Of a stretch of DNA of 64,000 bases, positions 39,401 through 51,098 are shown in pieces. The DNA is from Stromatinia cepivora (lineage: Eukaryota > Ascomycota > Leotiomycetes > Helotiales > Sclerotiniaceae). Every line of letters begins with the position of its first letter. The stretch's first letter is position 1. The stretch is taken from positions 992,001 through 1,056,000 of the forward strand of contig RCTD01000013.1 in assembly GCA_014898415.1 (NCBI GenBank). The letters run 5' to 3'. Under the pieces are notes generated by a model. That model ran no database searches. It was not told where the DNA came from and saw nothing but the letters and a program-made list of their open reading frames with translations. A program made the position numbers and the translations under genes.

Positions 39401-39966
39401 TGATGTTTTGGTGCAGATGCATGCATGCTCACATCCTCAAGTAAAGTGGGCCGGTGATAATCACACGCATATGCATATTGATGAAGAAAATCCTTTGCGG
39501 CCGGGGGTATCGGATCCATATTTTTCAAAGCCCTCGCAGATAATCGAGCAAAACCCGTCACATTGGAACTCATCTTCCCACTTGACATTTGGAAACTATT
39601 TCGCCCAGGTTTGAATAACCCATTCCTTGCAAATTCCTTTATACACATATCCCGTACACATCTTCTGAAGTATTGCCATTATCACCAATATGTTGCCTTT
39701 CATTCTTCCCCCCCCCCCCCTCCCTTTTTTTTCAGATCGTTTATCCCAAGAAAAAAAAAAGAAAATTTCATGTAAATAGTCCCAAAATCCAGAATCCAAA
39801 AAAAAGACACCACAAAAGAACATCAAAACCCAACACTCCATGCCATACTGCTGTCAAATTAATATTCCTGCGCCAGCGCATATCTTAACTCCTCACAAGC
39901 CAACTCAGCACAAATTTGAACGCTAACGATGTCGGTAATATGAAGCAAATACTCGATCTAAAAAGA
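36494..39966. other. AT-rich island end, then gene-free normal DNA
   Basis: 36494-37330 is A/T runs with no frame. At about 37335 composition returns to normal abruptly. 37335-39966 has no convincing gene. Small landmarks: an inverted repeat GTAGGCTG/CAGCCTAC near 38288 and 38347, and a poly-C/poly-T tract near 39709-39732. Confidence 0.5.
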
Positions 39967-40812
39967 TTACTCAAGCTCCTTTGAAAGAAAAGACTGGAGT
40001 GAGTGATGGTAGTAAGCATCAGAAGCTGGAGACTCTGGCATCGTCGTGACTTTGGGCGTGTCAGGCCACCATTGTACGGTCGGCGAGGGAATTTGATGTT
40101 GTATATTGGGAGCCCGAGAAGAAATATCAGGCCAAGATTGTAAATTTGGCGCGGCAATTTGATGCTGTGTATGCGAAGCCTGAGAGAAAATATCATAGTA
40201 ATCCGCGGTGGAGAGGTTGTCTGGTTGCAGGTAATTTGCAGCCGATTCGACCGTTTGGTCTGATTCCGCAGGGAATGATCGCATATTTGAATACAAAGGA
40301 ATAGAAGCTATGCCAGGGTCGGGTATGATGGATTTGACTTCAAAGTCTGCGCCGTGCTCGATATCAGGCTCTATAAATAATTAGTCAAACGAAACCTGAA
40401 GGGACCGTCATGTAAGACACTACGTCTGTGGTCGGAGTTAACCTGGCAGCTAGAATTGTCTTACCTCTAGACGTATGATGTCTGCACGTCAAGTAAATAC
40501 TGATGACCGCCAGAATGACGCTTGCAATCCCAAAGGTAATGTCGATAATATTATCGGTGCCCACTAAGAAGATGTCAGTCAAGAAGCGATGTAGCTTAGC
40601 AGTGTTTTTACTTACACATCTTAATGCCCGGTAATATGAATAATCGTGAAGCAAATCTAAAGATCGCAAATTAAACGTACAGAGCTTCAATGACAGAAAA
40701 GTCTTGCGATTGTACTTTGACTCTTTATGTTTCAATATCACAACGACCCCCAATGGCTTACATCTGCCAGATGAGTTGGCGCAATCCCACGCCTCAATGA
40801 GTATACCATCAT
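39967..40812 (-). CDS. Putative small single-pass membrane protein
   Basis: The best supported parts are a terminal exon 40370-39967 and the exon before it ending at 40465 (GTAAGA...ATAG intron, 94 bp), which join in frame. Together they encode a hydrophobic segment (IIDITFGIASVILAVISIYL) followed by a basic stop-transfer stretch (TCRHHTSR) and a cytoplasmic-type tail of about 140 residues. The tail has an imperfect internal duplication, HTQHQIAAPNLQSWPD and NIQHQIPSPTVQWWPD. The 5' end is uncertain: the ATG at 40812 with introns near 40760-40690 and 40610-40575 gives an open reading but one donor is GTGTAAG. No family recognised. Could also be the 3' end of a longer gene. Confidence 0.42.
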
Positions 40813-43046
40813 AGATAGCCTCTGTGAAACATCACGGAAATGTTGCAAAGATGCGGTGTGTCTGCTCTTTGGAGATCAAAAGTAGAAGCAAAATTCAGGC
40901 TTGTTCAGGGGTAGCGTCCACCCGGGTAAATTGTGTAGTATGACGATAGACTTTACGCTATGTATTCGTGATTGGAGTAAATTTCGAGGTGTTGTATAAT
41001 TGATGGGCTATTATTGTCGCCAGGAGAAAAATTTCAGCTCGTGGTTTTATGTAGTGGAAGTCATGAGGAGTGAAAATCTTGACCTTTTGGTAACTTAGAT
41101 CCCGAATTTTGATGCAGGAGGGGTAACTTCCAGGTTGTTATGAGCGGCACCCTACCAGTCATTTCAGCCTGAAGTGGGGTATAATCGCTTCGAATAACAA
41201 TACGCTCACTACCTCAAAGGCATACGAAATTCAACATCTAGCATTGCCAATTCAGGTATTGGCGAATGGTGATTTAGAAAATAATCTTTCACGATGCCAA
41301 TCATACTAAAAAAAAATAAAGCCGGTGAGGCATAATCAAAAGCTCAAAAGTCATCATAGCCTCCTTTTCACTGACAGCGAACCGACTTGAAATCCGTAGA
41401 GACTAATGTCATCGACAAAAGTGGGAGGCTACCCCATAGATAGGTCCCGCGATTCTTAAATAAGTAATAGTTTACAACGTGTTTGCACACAGCAACGTGC
41501 GAATGCTTAGCCACAAGGGGATAATGATCTATATCCATGTCATCTCTGAGCGGGGTTTCACGAACTTAATTCCACAATATGCTGTTCCGAAGGCCATAGT
41601 TGGGTGGAGGACCGGAGTACCCGTGAACCTTACCTCAACATTGATTTGAATCTACCTATTTGCCCAAGCTAGTTGGGTGTAGTGGTGTAGTGTCAACATC
41701 GGCACGGGCCGAGTGTTTACTGCAGCCACAAACGTTTTAACGTTGCCGTATAGCCGTTGCTGCTATTGGAAGGCTAGCATTGATGTAAGAGAGCTAGTGT
41801 TTCAGCCTCAACCACCCCTACTTCGTTTGGCATGCAATTTCATGTTTTGAATTAAGAAGTAGATCTGCCATATATTTTTTGGTGACCGAGTACCTCAAAG
41901 CCTTGCATAGCTCTCAGAAAGCAATTTCCAGTATCAATGTGAATAACGAATATGAAAAATAGGATTTTCAAACTCGGCCGATGAACAACGCGTTACACAA
42001 AGTTTTATTTTGAGAGTTGCCAAGACTTGAATTATATTCAATCATCACATTCGTTGCTATCAAAAGTTGGTGAAATTTTGCACATTGATGAGGCGCAAAA
42101 CGACTAGCTGCCATCGTCATCTTTGGGAGCAGCATGGCCGCCGAAACAAAGTATGCGGATAACAGTTCGAAAGTTGATGCGAATAGGTACTTAACGTCGC
42201 CTTTTTCTGTATTCTGTGTGCTTCATAATAGACCTAGGAGCATTAGGCACTACCGAGGTACGATGTAACGACATGTGCCACATTTGAGCGGAAAACTATC
42301 AAGACCCTCAGGGTTTAATTCGAGAGAGTCTGCAAGTGCTCCTTTTTTCGATGAATCCACTTTGTGAAGTAAATGAAAAATTTGCAATAATGCATACACA
42401 CATTAGAACAACGTGATACTCATAGGTGATATGTGGCTATCGTGCTGCCACAACACAACATGTACAAACTCGTCATTCATGGAACTATCAATGAATCCGC
42501 TTCATTGCTTAAAGAGCCTCAAGTATTGCGAAACGCCAATTATTTTCAGGTCAAACCCTTCAGACGCTTCGAGCGGCTCTCTAAAAGTAAGTGGGCGCTG
42601 ACCCAACTCTATTCTGTCATAATTCTCTTTCGACCCAATTCTATCGCAAGGCATTGGCATGTAAGGCACAGTCAGATTATGGAGATCATCTTTGCTTGTA
42701 AAAGTTGAAAGAAGCTTGATCGCAAATTGAGATAAAATTAACAGTGATTTACAGTGTAGTGGTTTTGGTTTTGGTTTTGGTTTTTGTGTGTGTTGTTTTG
42801 TTTTTTTTGTGTTGAATATTCATGATAAATTTCGATTTCGCAGGTTTGAACTATACAAATGGCTCCATTTGCCGCTGACAAATTAAACTACGACAGGTCA
42901 CACGTTGACGCGGTCAACTATCTCCCACAACACAACATTTTATCTTCACAACCAAAATTTCCACGAAATGCGATAAACAACTTTCTACAAGCTCGAAAAC
43001 ATACTGAATTCAATATTAATTATCAATCCGCCAATATTTATACAAA
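40813..43046. other. Intergenic region with G/T-rich tract
   Basis: No convincing gene. Near 42761-42815 the plus strand has four TTTTGG units followed by TG and T runs, a strand-asymmetric tract just upstream of the disordered-protein gene. An 83-codon upstream frame (42859-43110) overlaps that gene's start in another frame. Confidence 0.5.
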
Positions 43047-44861
43047 ATGCCGCGTCCAAAACGTACAAAAGTTACTCGTTCTGCGCCAGCGCCTGCCCCA
43101 CGCGTCATAGATTCAACGGAACCAGTCGAGACAGAACCTGTACCAGCGGCGGCACCGGCGGCGCGTCCTTTCAATGATTTATATGATGTTAGCGATGAGG
43201 ACCGCAATAGATCTGCGAGCGTCAAGAAGTTGGCCAAGGGAAAGACTGTTGCAACACGAACTAGTGGTCGTAATACCGCGAGCGATATCGAGGATACAAA
43301 ACCTAGGAAAGCTATGAATACCGCAAACCCGAAGAATGCGCCGGATGTAGAATCGGATGGTGATGCTTTGCGAGTATCTAGTAGTCCCAAGTTTGAGGCA
43401 GGAAGAAGAGGTAGACTCACATCGGCCATGGACAATTCTGTGCTTGCGATTGGAAACTTTCGGAGAAGGGCACGAGAACCGAGTATTTTAGGACAGCAAG
43501 GCGCGCGATCTCGATCGAGCAGTATAGATTCGGACATGGCAGAGGAGAATGGTCTCACAAGTGTTGGCAAGAGGAATACATCTGGACTAGGGTTAGGAAC
43601 ATTTAGAGGACGCGCCGGGTCTAGGAGACCAAGTAGCGTAGCCGGGGATCGACCAGAAATTGGATCAGTGTTGCGCCTCGGTAACTTCAAAAGGAGAGCT
43701 CGAGAACCTAGTATATTGGGAACGGCGCGAAAGCCAGAGCAAGCAAGACCTACATTTGATTCGGATTCAGATTCGGATGATTTCGCGCCGGAAGATGAAT
43801 CAACACCTTTAAACTTTACCAAGGGAAGAGCTGTACCTTCATCTTCGAGTTCAAGAAAGCGAAAATTATCTAACGTACAAGTTCCACGTTCACAAGAGGC
43901 TTCGCAAGCGCAGCAGAGCCCTTCCAAATTGCCTGTGGACGACTCGGGTCCTGAAGATACTGTACCTGCGACTGGGCCGATGGAAAGTGATGAAGAGGAA
44001 GAGAATAATTTACCGGAACTCGACAAAGAGCCTTCACCAAGTGATTCGCCATTACCATCAATCGAACGCATCACAACACCCGAGCCTATGAGTGAAACTA
44101 TGGCACCTCCACGTGGTAGCAGTTCTTCTCTCTCGCCTGCTCAATCTTTACCGTCACCTCCAGCCCCTCCTCAACCTAGTTTAAATCCACGTCAAGCAAT
44201 CACCCGATCTCGACGCATTATACAACCTCGGACTCCACCACGTGTTGCAAATGCAGAAATGCGATCCTCCCCTATATCCTCTCCACCCTCACTCACACAT
44301 TCTCCCGACATACCGACACGGTCCACCTCCAAACAACCTACGCGTAAAGCCGCACCTCAACCTGCAACACTATCTACTGCAGCTCTACAGGCTCTACTTC
44401 CAAGACGTCGTCAACGTCATCGATCCGCTTTAGACGTGGAATCTTCCGATGATGAAGTAGATGTTACTGGTCTTGGCGAACATGATGATGAACTAACCAT
44501 AACCGTCGCACCAACTACTCGTCGTCAAGCATCCGTTCGACCTGACTCTAGAGCATCTGCCCCACCTCCAAAGCGTACCCAAAAAGCTAAATCTACCGCA
44601 AAAGGCAAAGGAAAAAGAACCTACGGAAGGAAACCGGCGACTTCAACATCGGATAAGGAAAATGAAGCTGATCAAGATGATGGCTTGGCACCTATTCAAG
44701 ACACGACATCACCGGAAGAGCCTCGGAGTGAAAATAGTTTGGAATTAGAAAAGAAAGTAGGAAAGGAATTGAAGAAAGCGGCGAGGAAATTCCAAGAAGT
44801 TGATAAATGGGAGTTGGATTTTGAGGAATGTGAAGCAAGCAGTGATCAACTTGCCCGGTAG
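43047..44861 (+). CDS. Disordered, basic, nuclear-type protein of unknown function
   Basis: Single exon, 604 aa. ATG at 43047 has A at -3. Nearly all low complexity: S, P, E/D and R/K rich, with acidic patches (SDEEEENN, near residue 314), a serine-aspartate run (FDSDSDSDDF) and basic clusters that could act as nuclear signals (SRKRKLS; KSTAKGKGKRTYGRKP). A 17-residue motif occurs three times: about 133-149 (GNFRRRAREPSILG), 181-197 (GTFRGRAGSRRPSS) and 209-225 (GNFKRRAREPSILG). A second conserved-looking block is TLSTAALQALLPRRRQRHR with SSDDEVDVTG, and the end (ELKKAARKFQEVDKWELDFEEC) looks helical. The composition fits a chromatin or chromosome-segregation protein, but I do not recognise the family and name no function. 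Confidence 0.8.
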   Translation: MPRPKRTKVTRSAPAPAPRVIDSTEPVETEPVPAAAPAARPFNDLYDVSDEDRNRSASVKKLAKGKTVATRTSGRNTASDIEDTKPRKAMNTANPKNAPDVESDGDALRVSSSPKFEAGRRGRLTSAMDNSVLAIGNFRRRAREPSILGQQGARSRSSSIDSDMAEENGLTSVGKRNTSGLGLGTFRGRAGSRRPSSVAGDRPEIGSVLRLGNFKRRAREPSILGTARKPEQARPTFDSDSDSDDFAPEDESTPLNFTKGRAVPSSSSSRKRKLSNVQVPRSQEASQAQQSPSKLPVDDSGPEDTVPATGPMESDEEEENNLPELDKEPSPSDSPLPSIERITTPEPMSETMAPPRGSSSSLSPAQSLPSPPAPPQPSLNPRQAITRSRRIIQPRTPPRVANAEMRSSPISSPPSLTHSPDIPTRSTSKQPTRKAAPQPATLSTAALQALLPRRRQRHRSALDVESSDDEVDVTGLGEHDDELTITVAPTTRRQASVRPDSRASAPPPKRTQKAKSTAKGKGKRTYGRKPATSTSDKENEADQDDGLAPIQDTTSPEEPRSENSLELEKKVGKELKKAARKFQEVDKWELDFEECEASSDQLAR

Positions 44862-47537
44862 TACTCATCAATTCATGAAAGAGGTGTGGTGTAAACGAAT
44901 TTTATTTTGCTTACGGAGAGTAAAAAGCACAGCGAGGAGTTGGGGTTTTGGAATGCACATGTCTTTACGAGTTTATTCACAACATTGTTATCAAGGGGTT
45001 GAATAAACATGGGAATCGGTGGTGAGATAGTAGCTTATCTGGAAATGGGGCTTTTACACTTGGTGTTGCGGGAACGAAAACGAATGGTTTGATGGCTGGA
45101 TACGGATGCGTTTCATGTAGTTGCTCACCAGGATTCATAGCTAGGTAACTTCCCTTTCTCGTTTGTGAAAAGTGAAGGTATTACAAAACTGAATGCAATG
45201 AATATGAGTATCAAGCTTTCACGTCTATTTTTGTGGTGGCTTTGAGGTTGCGGATTTGAACGATGTTAGGATGGTAGGGCAGCAATTGGAAATGCCTTGC
45301 AGAACCCCGACAAGATCTCATTTACGGATATTCCCATATTCGGCGAACTTCTAATAATTCATCTATTCCTCGACCTTTGGGCAAGATCCCACCCACAAAG
45401 GTTCGGATTTGTATTGTAACTTCTGAATAATTGTTATTTTGGTGGCTTATCGGGGAGGAATACTGGGATAGTGGTTGGTTGTGTTGTGTTTGAGTGGTGG
45501 TTGGCCATGCGGAATTTCTCCGGTGTATACACATGATGGATTAATTAGCACGCGACTATTTACTATGGATGCTCTTCAAATTGATGCTTTGATAAAGTGA
45601 TTTTGTTTGATTGTGTTCAACTGTTCTTGTACACGTATGAAATAGATTGATCCCGCATCGCATCCATCCAATCCAAAAACTAATATTTCTAATCATTTAC
45701 AAATTTTCCCCGATCCAGAAATAGCACACCTCTTTCGCAATAACCCTCCTCCCTCCCCGATAAACAACATATTTCTCTTCCGATATTTCCCGTCTTTAGT
45801 ACACCGCACCCAGAAAACCACCTTTCGCCTCACGAACCCAGTCTCTAACCTTGGATAAATACCTTCGTGCCAACATTCAAGTCCGCGATTTCCTGGCCAG
45901 TAAGGAAAGTACGGCGTGGAAACATAATAGTTATATCTATCATATTAAGTTTCATACCACATAGCACATAACTTATAGAAAATCCCCTCCCCCCAGTGGA
46001 AATGTGCCAAATAAACAAATCACAAAGCTACCTATATCCCTCTGCTTTGTCCTAGAGAATCATGTGAATCTGTCAATACGTTCAACAATGCATATAATAA
46101 TAAAATAAAATAACAACAAGATTCAGATCTAAGAACTAAACCTAGCTTTTCCAGTACAATAACAAAATATCATATATAATATCGTTACCGGGATCGCAAG
46201 CTAAAAGCTCAGAACCTGAAACTGCACCCAAAAAGCCAAGCCAGTCTTGAGATTCAGAGGTCTGAGTAACTGACAATAGTGATTTCTTCTCTACTTCCAT
46301 TTCCGTATCTTGAAGCTGCATTTTATGAAGATGATTATGAGCAGGTTGATCCAATGGGATTTAGATTCACATCTATATGAGTGTCGGATAGAGTGAGCAG
46401 CGAGGGGGATGAATGGATGTCCTATTGAGGCTGAAATATGAGAATATTCGAAGAATCCTTCTTGTTCATGCTTGGTTATCTGAAAAGCACTCCGATTTAT
46501 CCATCATTCATGATATTGTCAAGAATCATCATTGGAAGTTAAGAAAGATGGATTGGAAAATGAAATGAAGGATCTAAAAAGTGTTCTGGGGGATGATACG
46601 TTGTTGAGTAGTGAGTGTGGTTAGGTACGGAAAAGGAGGGAATGGGGTGGATGATGTTTTTAAGGATTGGGGTGGATGGAAAGTAGGAACTTGGGTGGAG
46701 TGATTTCTATGGAGTTTGAAATGAGAGATATTCTGATGGGAGGGCATCGAATAATGGGAGTTTGGAAGTCTAGTACATTAGATGGCGAGATAATTGGTAT
46801 CCATATACCATCTGTTTATCCGAATGTAGCAAGACTCTACATCTCATAACAGTTTCCAGCAATAAACAGATGCACTACATCGTCTCAATAGTGGCAGTAC
46901 ATTCCAACATTCCAAAATTCCATCTATATATAAATTACCACATCCATCGTTAACGTTGGGGGCACAATAAATCTCACCTAATATTAACCATATCTTACGA
47001 GTACCTTACCCCTGATCATATCCTCGGTAACTAACTGTTAGACTAACAATTAGTTGCTAGTACCAGGGTCCAGGAACCCTCCACCAACCCCTCCATCATG
47101 TAAATACCCCTGTCGTTGTTGGCATTTAAGTGGATATTAGATGTGTACTAGAATTGACCATGTAACGATACCTAGGTACATAACCGCCGACTGAAAAAAA
47201 AGAGTTCATGTACGGAGTACATGTGCAGGGTTGATAAATAGATGGGTGTAAGTAGTGCTGTGCAATATTTGCTGGGATTGGGACGAGGATTTTGTGAGGT
47301 GGTGAGATGGAATGATGATGGAGTATATTGATGGGGAATATTGGGAAGACGAGGGAAGAGATATTGATTATAGTTCTCTAATTTTTGCATCTGATGCTAC
47401 GATCAGTGAGTGAGTTGATATCCTTATCTCAGCTCTTCTCTACCATATAAATACAATCAATATTTAAATAATCATACAAATTCATACAATCCCCAAAACC
47501 GAACCAAACTCCAAAATCCCAAGACAGCCCACAATCA
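44862..47537. other. Intergenic region, no firm gene
   Basis: Contains a 70-codon minus-strand frame at 45322-45534 whose end (IRTFVGGILPKGRGIDELLEVRRIWEYP region) looks less random than its surroundings, and another 70-codon frame at 46142-46354; neither has a recognisable domain or splicing partner. Otherwise A/T-rich spacer with TACCTAGGTAC-like motifs. Confidence 0.4.
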
Positions 47538-48422
47538 TCACGAACTCTGCACATACAACTTCGGCATCGACGTTCCCTTCCACGGATAAGAAGCTAAATC
47601 TGGACAAGAAATCTTCAGCTTAGGTTGTGGTGGATTAATAGTATAAATCCCACGATCCGTTTTCGTGAATGAGAATTTATTCCTCCCATTTGAAACTCTG
47701 CAGGAGCTGAAATATGGATAGGTGGATTCTAGTTGATGGATTGTGGATGGAGAATCCGAGTCTATTTTTTTATTAGAATCTTCATAGTTTACAAAATTAA
47801 GAGAATAGATTAAAGATACTCACCAAATCTAAACCCAAGCTCCTCATTTCCAACCACCTTTTCCGTGCGGAAAACCTGAGTTCCGTCTTTTTCCTTCCCG
47901 ATGAAATTGACCGTTGTATGAGGAGTAGTTTCGCAAACAATGTTTGTGATTTTTTGCTCGGGGATCAATGTCCAGGTGAAGTGACCTGTCTGAATAAATT
48001 CTCGGAGGGGAACGCCAGAACTCTGGATATCGCAGTGGGCGGATAGATCGAAAGTTGGGAAGCCATAGTAGCTGTACCAATCTGAATTGGATGAACTACG
48101 GATGCTGATGTGGCTATATGAGATATCTTGAGCTAGATAAGGCTTAGTACAATGGATGGGAAATAGGCTTTGGTGATGATGACGAACTTAGGACTGTGGT
48201 ATTTGGATCTGTGCAGCTTGTTAGAATGCAGTTTTTGGATATGGAGAAGGGGTAAAACTAACTACAGGATGATCCACCAAAGGAAAACTGGGCGATTTGG
48301 TGATTGATAGCAGATTGTCCATCAGAAGTTGTACCTAGCCCGTTTATTGTGACGTTTGTATCGCAAGCACCATGAGTCAAGCCAAGGTAAGCTGCAAATT
48401 CGAGAAACTTAGAAGGATGCAT
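47538..48422 (-). CDS. Small secreted cysteine-containing protein, unknown function
   Basis: Three exons, 48422-48266, 48186-47824 and 47761-47538, sum to 744 nt (247 aa) in one frame. Introns are 79 bp (GTAGTT...CTAAG) and 62 bp (GTGAGT...ATAG). The N-terminus MHPSKFLEFAAYLGLTHGA looks like a weak signal peptide. The predicted mature part has six cysteines, in the contexts GACDTN, IHCTK, AHCDIQ, IVCETT, SSCRVS and ISCPDL, enough for three disulfides, and is rich in S, T, aromatic residues and N-glycosylation-type sites (NVT). No catalytic motif or known domain is seen. Short, secreted, orphan-like proteins like this are often effector or surface-protein candidates in plant-associated fungi; that is inference. 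The first intron has a non-standard donor, so exon 1 is the least certain part. Confidence 0.68.
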
Positions 48423-49335
48423 GTTGAGTATGAAGCTTCAAACTAGGTTCAAACTGCGTGAAAATCTCAAATGAAGAAGAAGAAGTTGATGTTGTAATAA
48501 ACAAATACCTCTGGCCGAGAAGAGGCGTGATATATAAGTAATCCACGAGAAACTTCTCGTTTCATATTTGTATATTTCATCTCCATTGATTTGATGTCGA
48601 TGATTGTGCTAACATTTAGCAACGGTTGGTAGTAATAAGCCATCCATGGTCAGAACCGAACTGTCGGGTTCCGTACGTCCATATATGATGTTGGCGCGAA
48701 TGTCAGCCGTGTTTTGTATGGTTTATTAGCCGCAGATGGGTAAGACGAAAATTTTGGTCATTCTATACTTAGTGCATATGCATAGTAGATATGTGATAGT
48801 GAATTACTACATACCTTTGCGGTTGCCAAGATTTTGTGGATATCCATTGCCGATTTTTGCTCCACCATTCTGTTGCGGTTATGAGCTATGAACTCAACGA
48901 GGTCTGAGAAAAAAGGAACGCTGCCCACTGAGATAGACCTGAGGGACAGTGGCATACCTATCTCAAAAATCAAAGATATCTCTTAAAATTGTGCAACACG
49001 GATTCCAAGTTTGTAACCAGAATATTTCTCCAGTCATTGCAGTACCCTTAGAACTACGCCTTTTATTCAAGCATCCTTCTCGGAGTAATCAGATTAAATT
49101 TCCGAAATGCCATCAAGGAATAAGCGCCGATAAATATCGTAGTAAACACTGCCTGAAAACTCCAAACTGATGCAGACTGCATCTCCTTTGTTACGCCATA
49201 CAATGTCAACCGCTCGTTGTAACACCTTTCTCTTTGCCATCCGGCACTACCTAGAACCATCAACACTAAAGAAGTGGAAGTAGTTCCACAATGGTAGAGT
49301 TTAGCTTGAGACAAAACACACATTCTACGCATGGC
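48423..49335. other. Spacer with coding-like minus-strand fragments
   Basis: Upstream of the secreted protein. Two minus-strand stretches look protein-coding but could not be joined: 48963-48812 (LVEFIAHNRNRMVEQ, then IHKILATAK followed by a GTATGT donor) and the 89-codon frame 49332-49063 with a hydrophobic segment (AVFTTIFIGAYSLMAF). They may belong to the gene relic at 49336-50081. Confidence 0.3.
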
Positions 49336-50081
49336 CTAAAGAGAGGCCGAGGAGTAGATTCCGCCATCTACCTTTACCATCGCAGGTGCAAAATCCACGC
49401 CTTTGAATGTACAAGTCTCAGTAACTGGATGGAGAGATTTAATTCTAGGAACACCGATTGTAGTTTCGGCGTCCGCTTGCATGTCAGTTGAGCTTTCATG
49501 CCTCTACTTCTGTTGAGACATAGAATCACGAGGCTAAGTAGGCACATAGTAAGAACAGAACGCACCTATCTTATTGAAAGCAGGAACCTCTTCTATGATA
49601 TTCTTTGCAAGAACTTTGATGTTGTCCCGAAAAAATCTATCCTCGTCAGAGGCAGATTGAAGTGTTTAGATCAATATTTTTCGAGGGAGAAAGATATCAT
49701 CGAAGGTGAGAACTGCCACACACTCAGACTTTGAGATCTGAAATGTATTAGACGGCGGCGAAAAGAATAACTCAGATTATTGCTCATAAATACAAATACC
49801 AAGATGAAATAGAATACCAAAGGAAGAGGACATGGGGTGTAGTGCAGACTTGCCAAAGGTTGTCGGAAGTCTCACCCGACATTACTCAAAACTTAAGGTG
49901 TGTTTCTAGACTCAAATACCTTTTTGGCATCCAAACTTTGGGCGAGCTCAAAAATCGACTTCACATCCTCAATCATTCCATGAATAAACAGCCGTGCGCG
50001 GTGATGCCTGCCCTCTTTAATAGCAGTCAAGAGCCACCTTAACAACGCAAAAGCTTGTCGTGAAATATCAGTCCAGTTCAG
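49336..50081 (-). pseudogene. Relic of an unrecognised spliced gene at a repeat-island border
   Basis: Three minus-strand pieces read like real exons. 50081-49920: 54 codons (ALLRWLLTAIKEGRHHRAR, then GMIEDVKSIFELAQSLDAKK) ending at a GTATTT donor. 49737-49566: starts after TTTCAG, reads ISKSECVAVLTFDDIFLPRK, hits TAA at 49668-49666, then continues in the same frame (SASDEDRFFRDNIKVLAKN, IIEEVPAFNKI) to a GTGCGT donor. 49503-49336: ETTIGVPRIKSLHP then TETCTFKGVDFAPAMVKVDG. The in-frame TAA could be a C-to-T change of CAA, as RIP makes. No start codon is found upstream; the reading fades into the AT island at about 50.1 kb. Family unknown. It might instead be a live gene with introns I have placed wrongly. 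Confidence 0.4.
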
Positions 50082-50673
50082 TCATATGTGAGCGAAGCAA
50101 AAGTACGTAAGTTAACGAAAATGAGAATCAGAAGGTTGCTTAGTCATTAGATGTTCAATTTCTAACCACCATGATTACCTAGTACCTTTAAGGGAGCTAG
50201 AAATACTTCCCCTGTATATTTTTTATAGTTTTTTGTAAAAATGAAGATTATAATAATCTTATTGAAAAAATAAATAGATTCAAAATGATTTTTATGTTCT
50301 TCAATTAATAATCTTTAAAATTAATATATTTATGAAGAATGTTATATTTTTCAAGTCTTTTAAAATTTGAATTAATGATTTTAGTTTTAAATCAAAATTA
50401 TTAATTTTAAATTAAATCTGTATATATTTGAAAATAAATATATTCTTTATAAATATGATTTTTATAATAAAATAAAACATAAAATAAAAAAAAAAAATAA
50501 AATAAAATAAGAATAAAAATAAAAATAAAAATAAAAATAAAAATAAAAATAAAAATAAAAATAAAAATAAAAATAAAAATAAAAATAAAAATAAAAATAA
50601 AAATAAAAATAAAAATAAAAATAAAAATAAAAATAAAAATAAAAATAAAAATAAAAATAAAAATAAAAATAAA

Positions 50674-50704
<31 letters not shown>

Positions 50705-50943
50705 TAAAAATAAAAATAAAAATAAAAATAAAAATAAAAATAAAAATAAAAATAAAAATAAAAATAAAAATAAAAATAAAAATAAAAATAAAAATAAAAA
50801 TAAAAAATAAAAAAACAAAATAATTAAATAGGATTAATAATAAATAAATAATTAATCATTGATTATATAAATAAATTGTAATCGTAGTTCGAAGTAATAA
50901 TAGTTTCATTTTTGTCGAATTCGGAATATATAATCTTCCTATA
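50082..50943. other. AT-rich border of the second repeat island
   Basis: From about 50200 the DNA is strongly AT-rich and stop-filled. It includes the long hexanucleotide tract listed separately. No gene. Confidence 0.6.
50514..50812. repeat. (AAAAAT)n hexanucleotide tract, about 50 copies
   Basis: About 300 bp of nearly perfect AAAAAT units with one phase slip near 50678 (a four-A unit). It yields a spurious 118-codon Phe/Leu/Tyr frame on the minus strand, which is not a gene. Confidence 0.95.
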
Positions 50944-50948
50944 TATAT

Positions 50949-51098
50949 TGTCACGAGATACACGTGATCGCGTACGATCGGGCTAGTACAATACTAAGCT
51001 CCGAGCCGATCATATATATAGCTTTGTAGTATACTTTCTTTAACTCTATAGCTTTTAATTCTAAGATTGATTTTTAAACGTTTATTGAATTCGTTATA
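50949..51098 (+). repeat. 5' LTR of the plus mini-element (150 bp)
   Basis: Outer end well kept (TGTCACGAGATACACGTGATC); inner end mutated (TTCGTTATA). Confidence 0.9.

Noticed and set aside
43016..44074. 352-codon minus-strand frame
   Set aside because: Antisense shadow of the disordered-protein gene; serine/leucine-rich composition is the complement of the real frame, and no domain is seen.
50462..50818. 118-codon frame of Phe/Leu/Tyr on the minus strand
   Set aside because: It is a translation of the (AAAAAT)n tract, not a protein.
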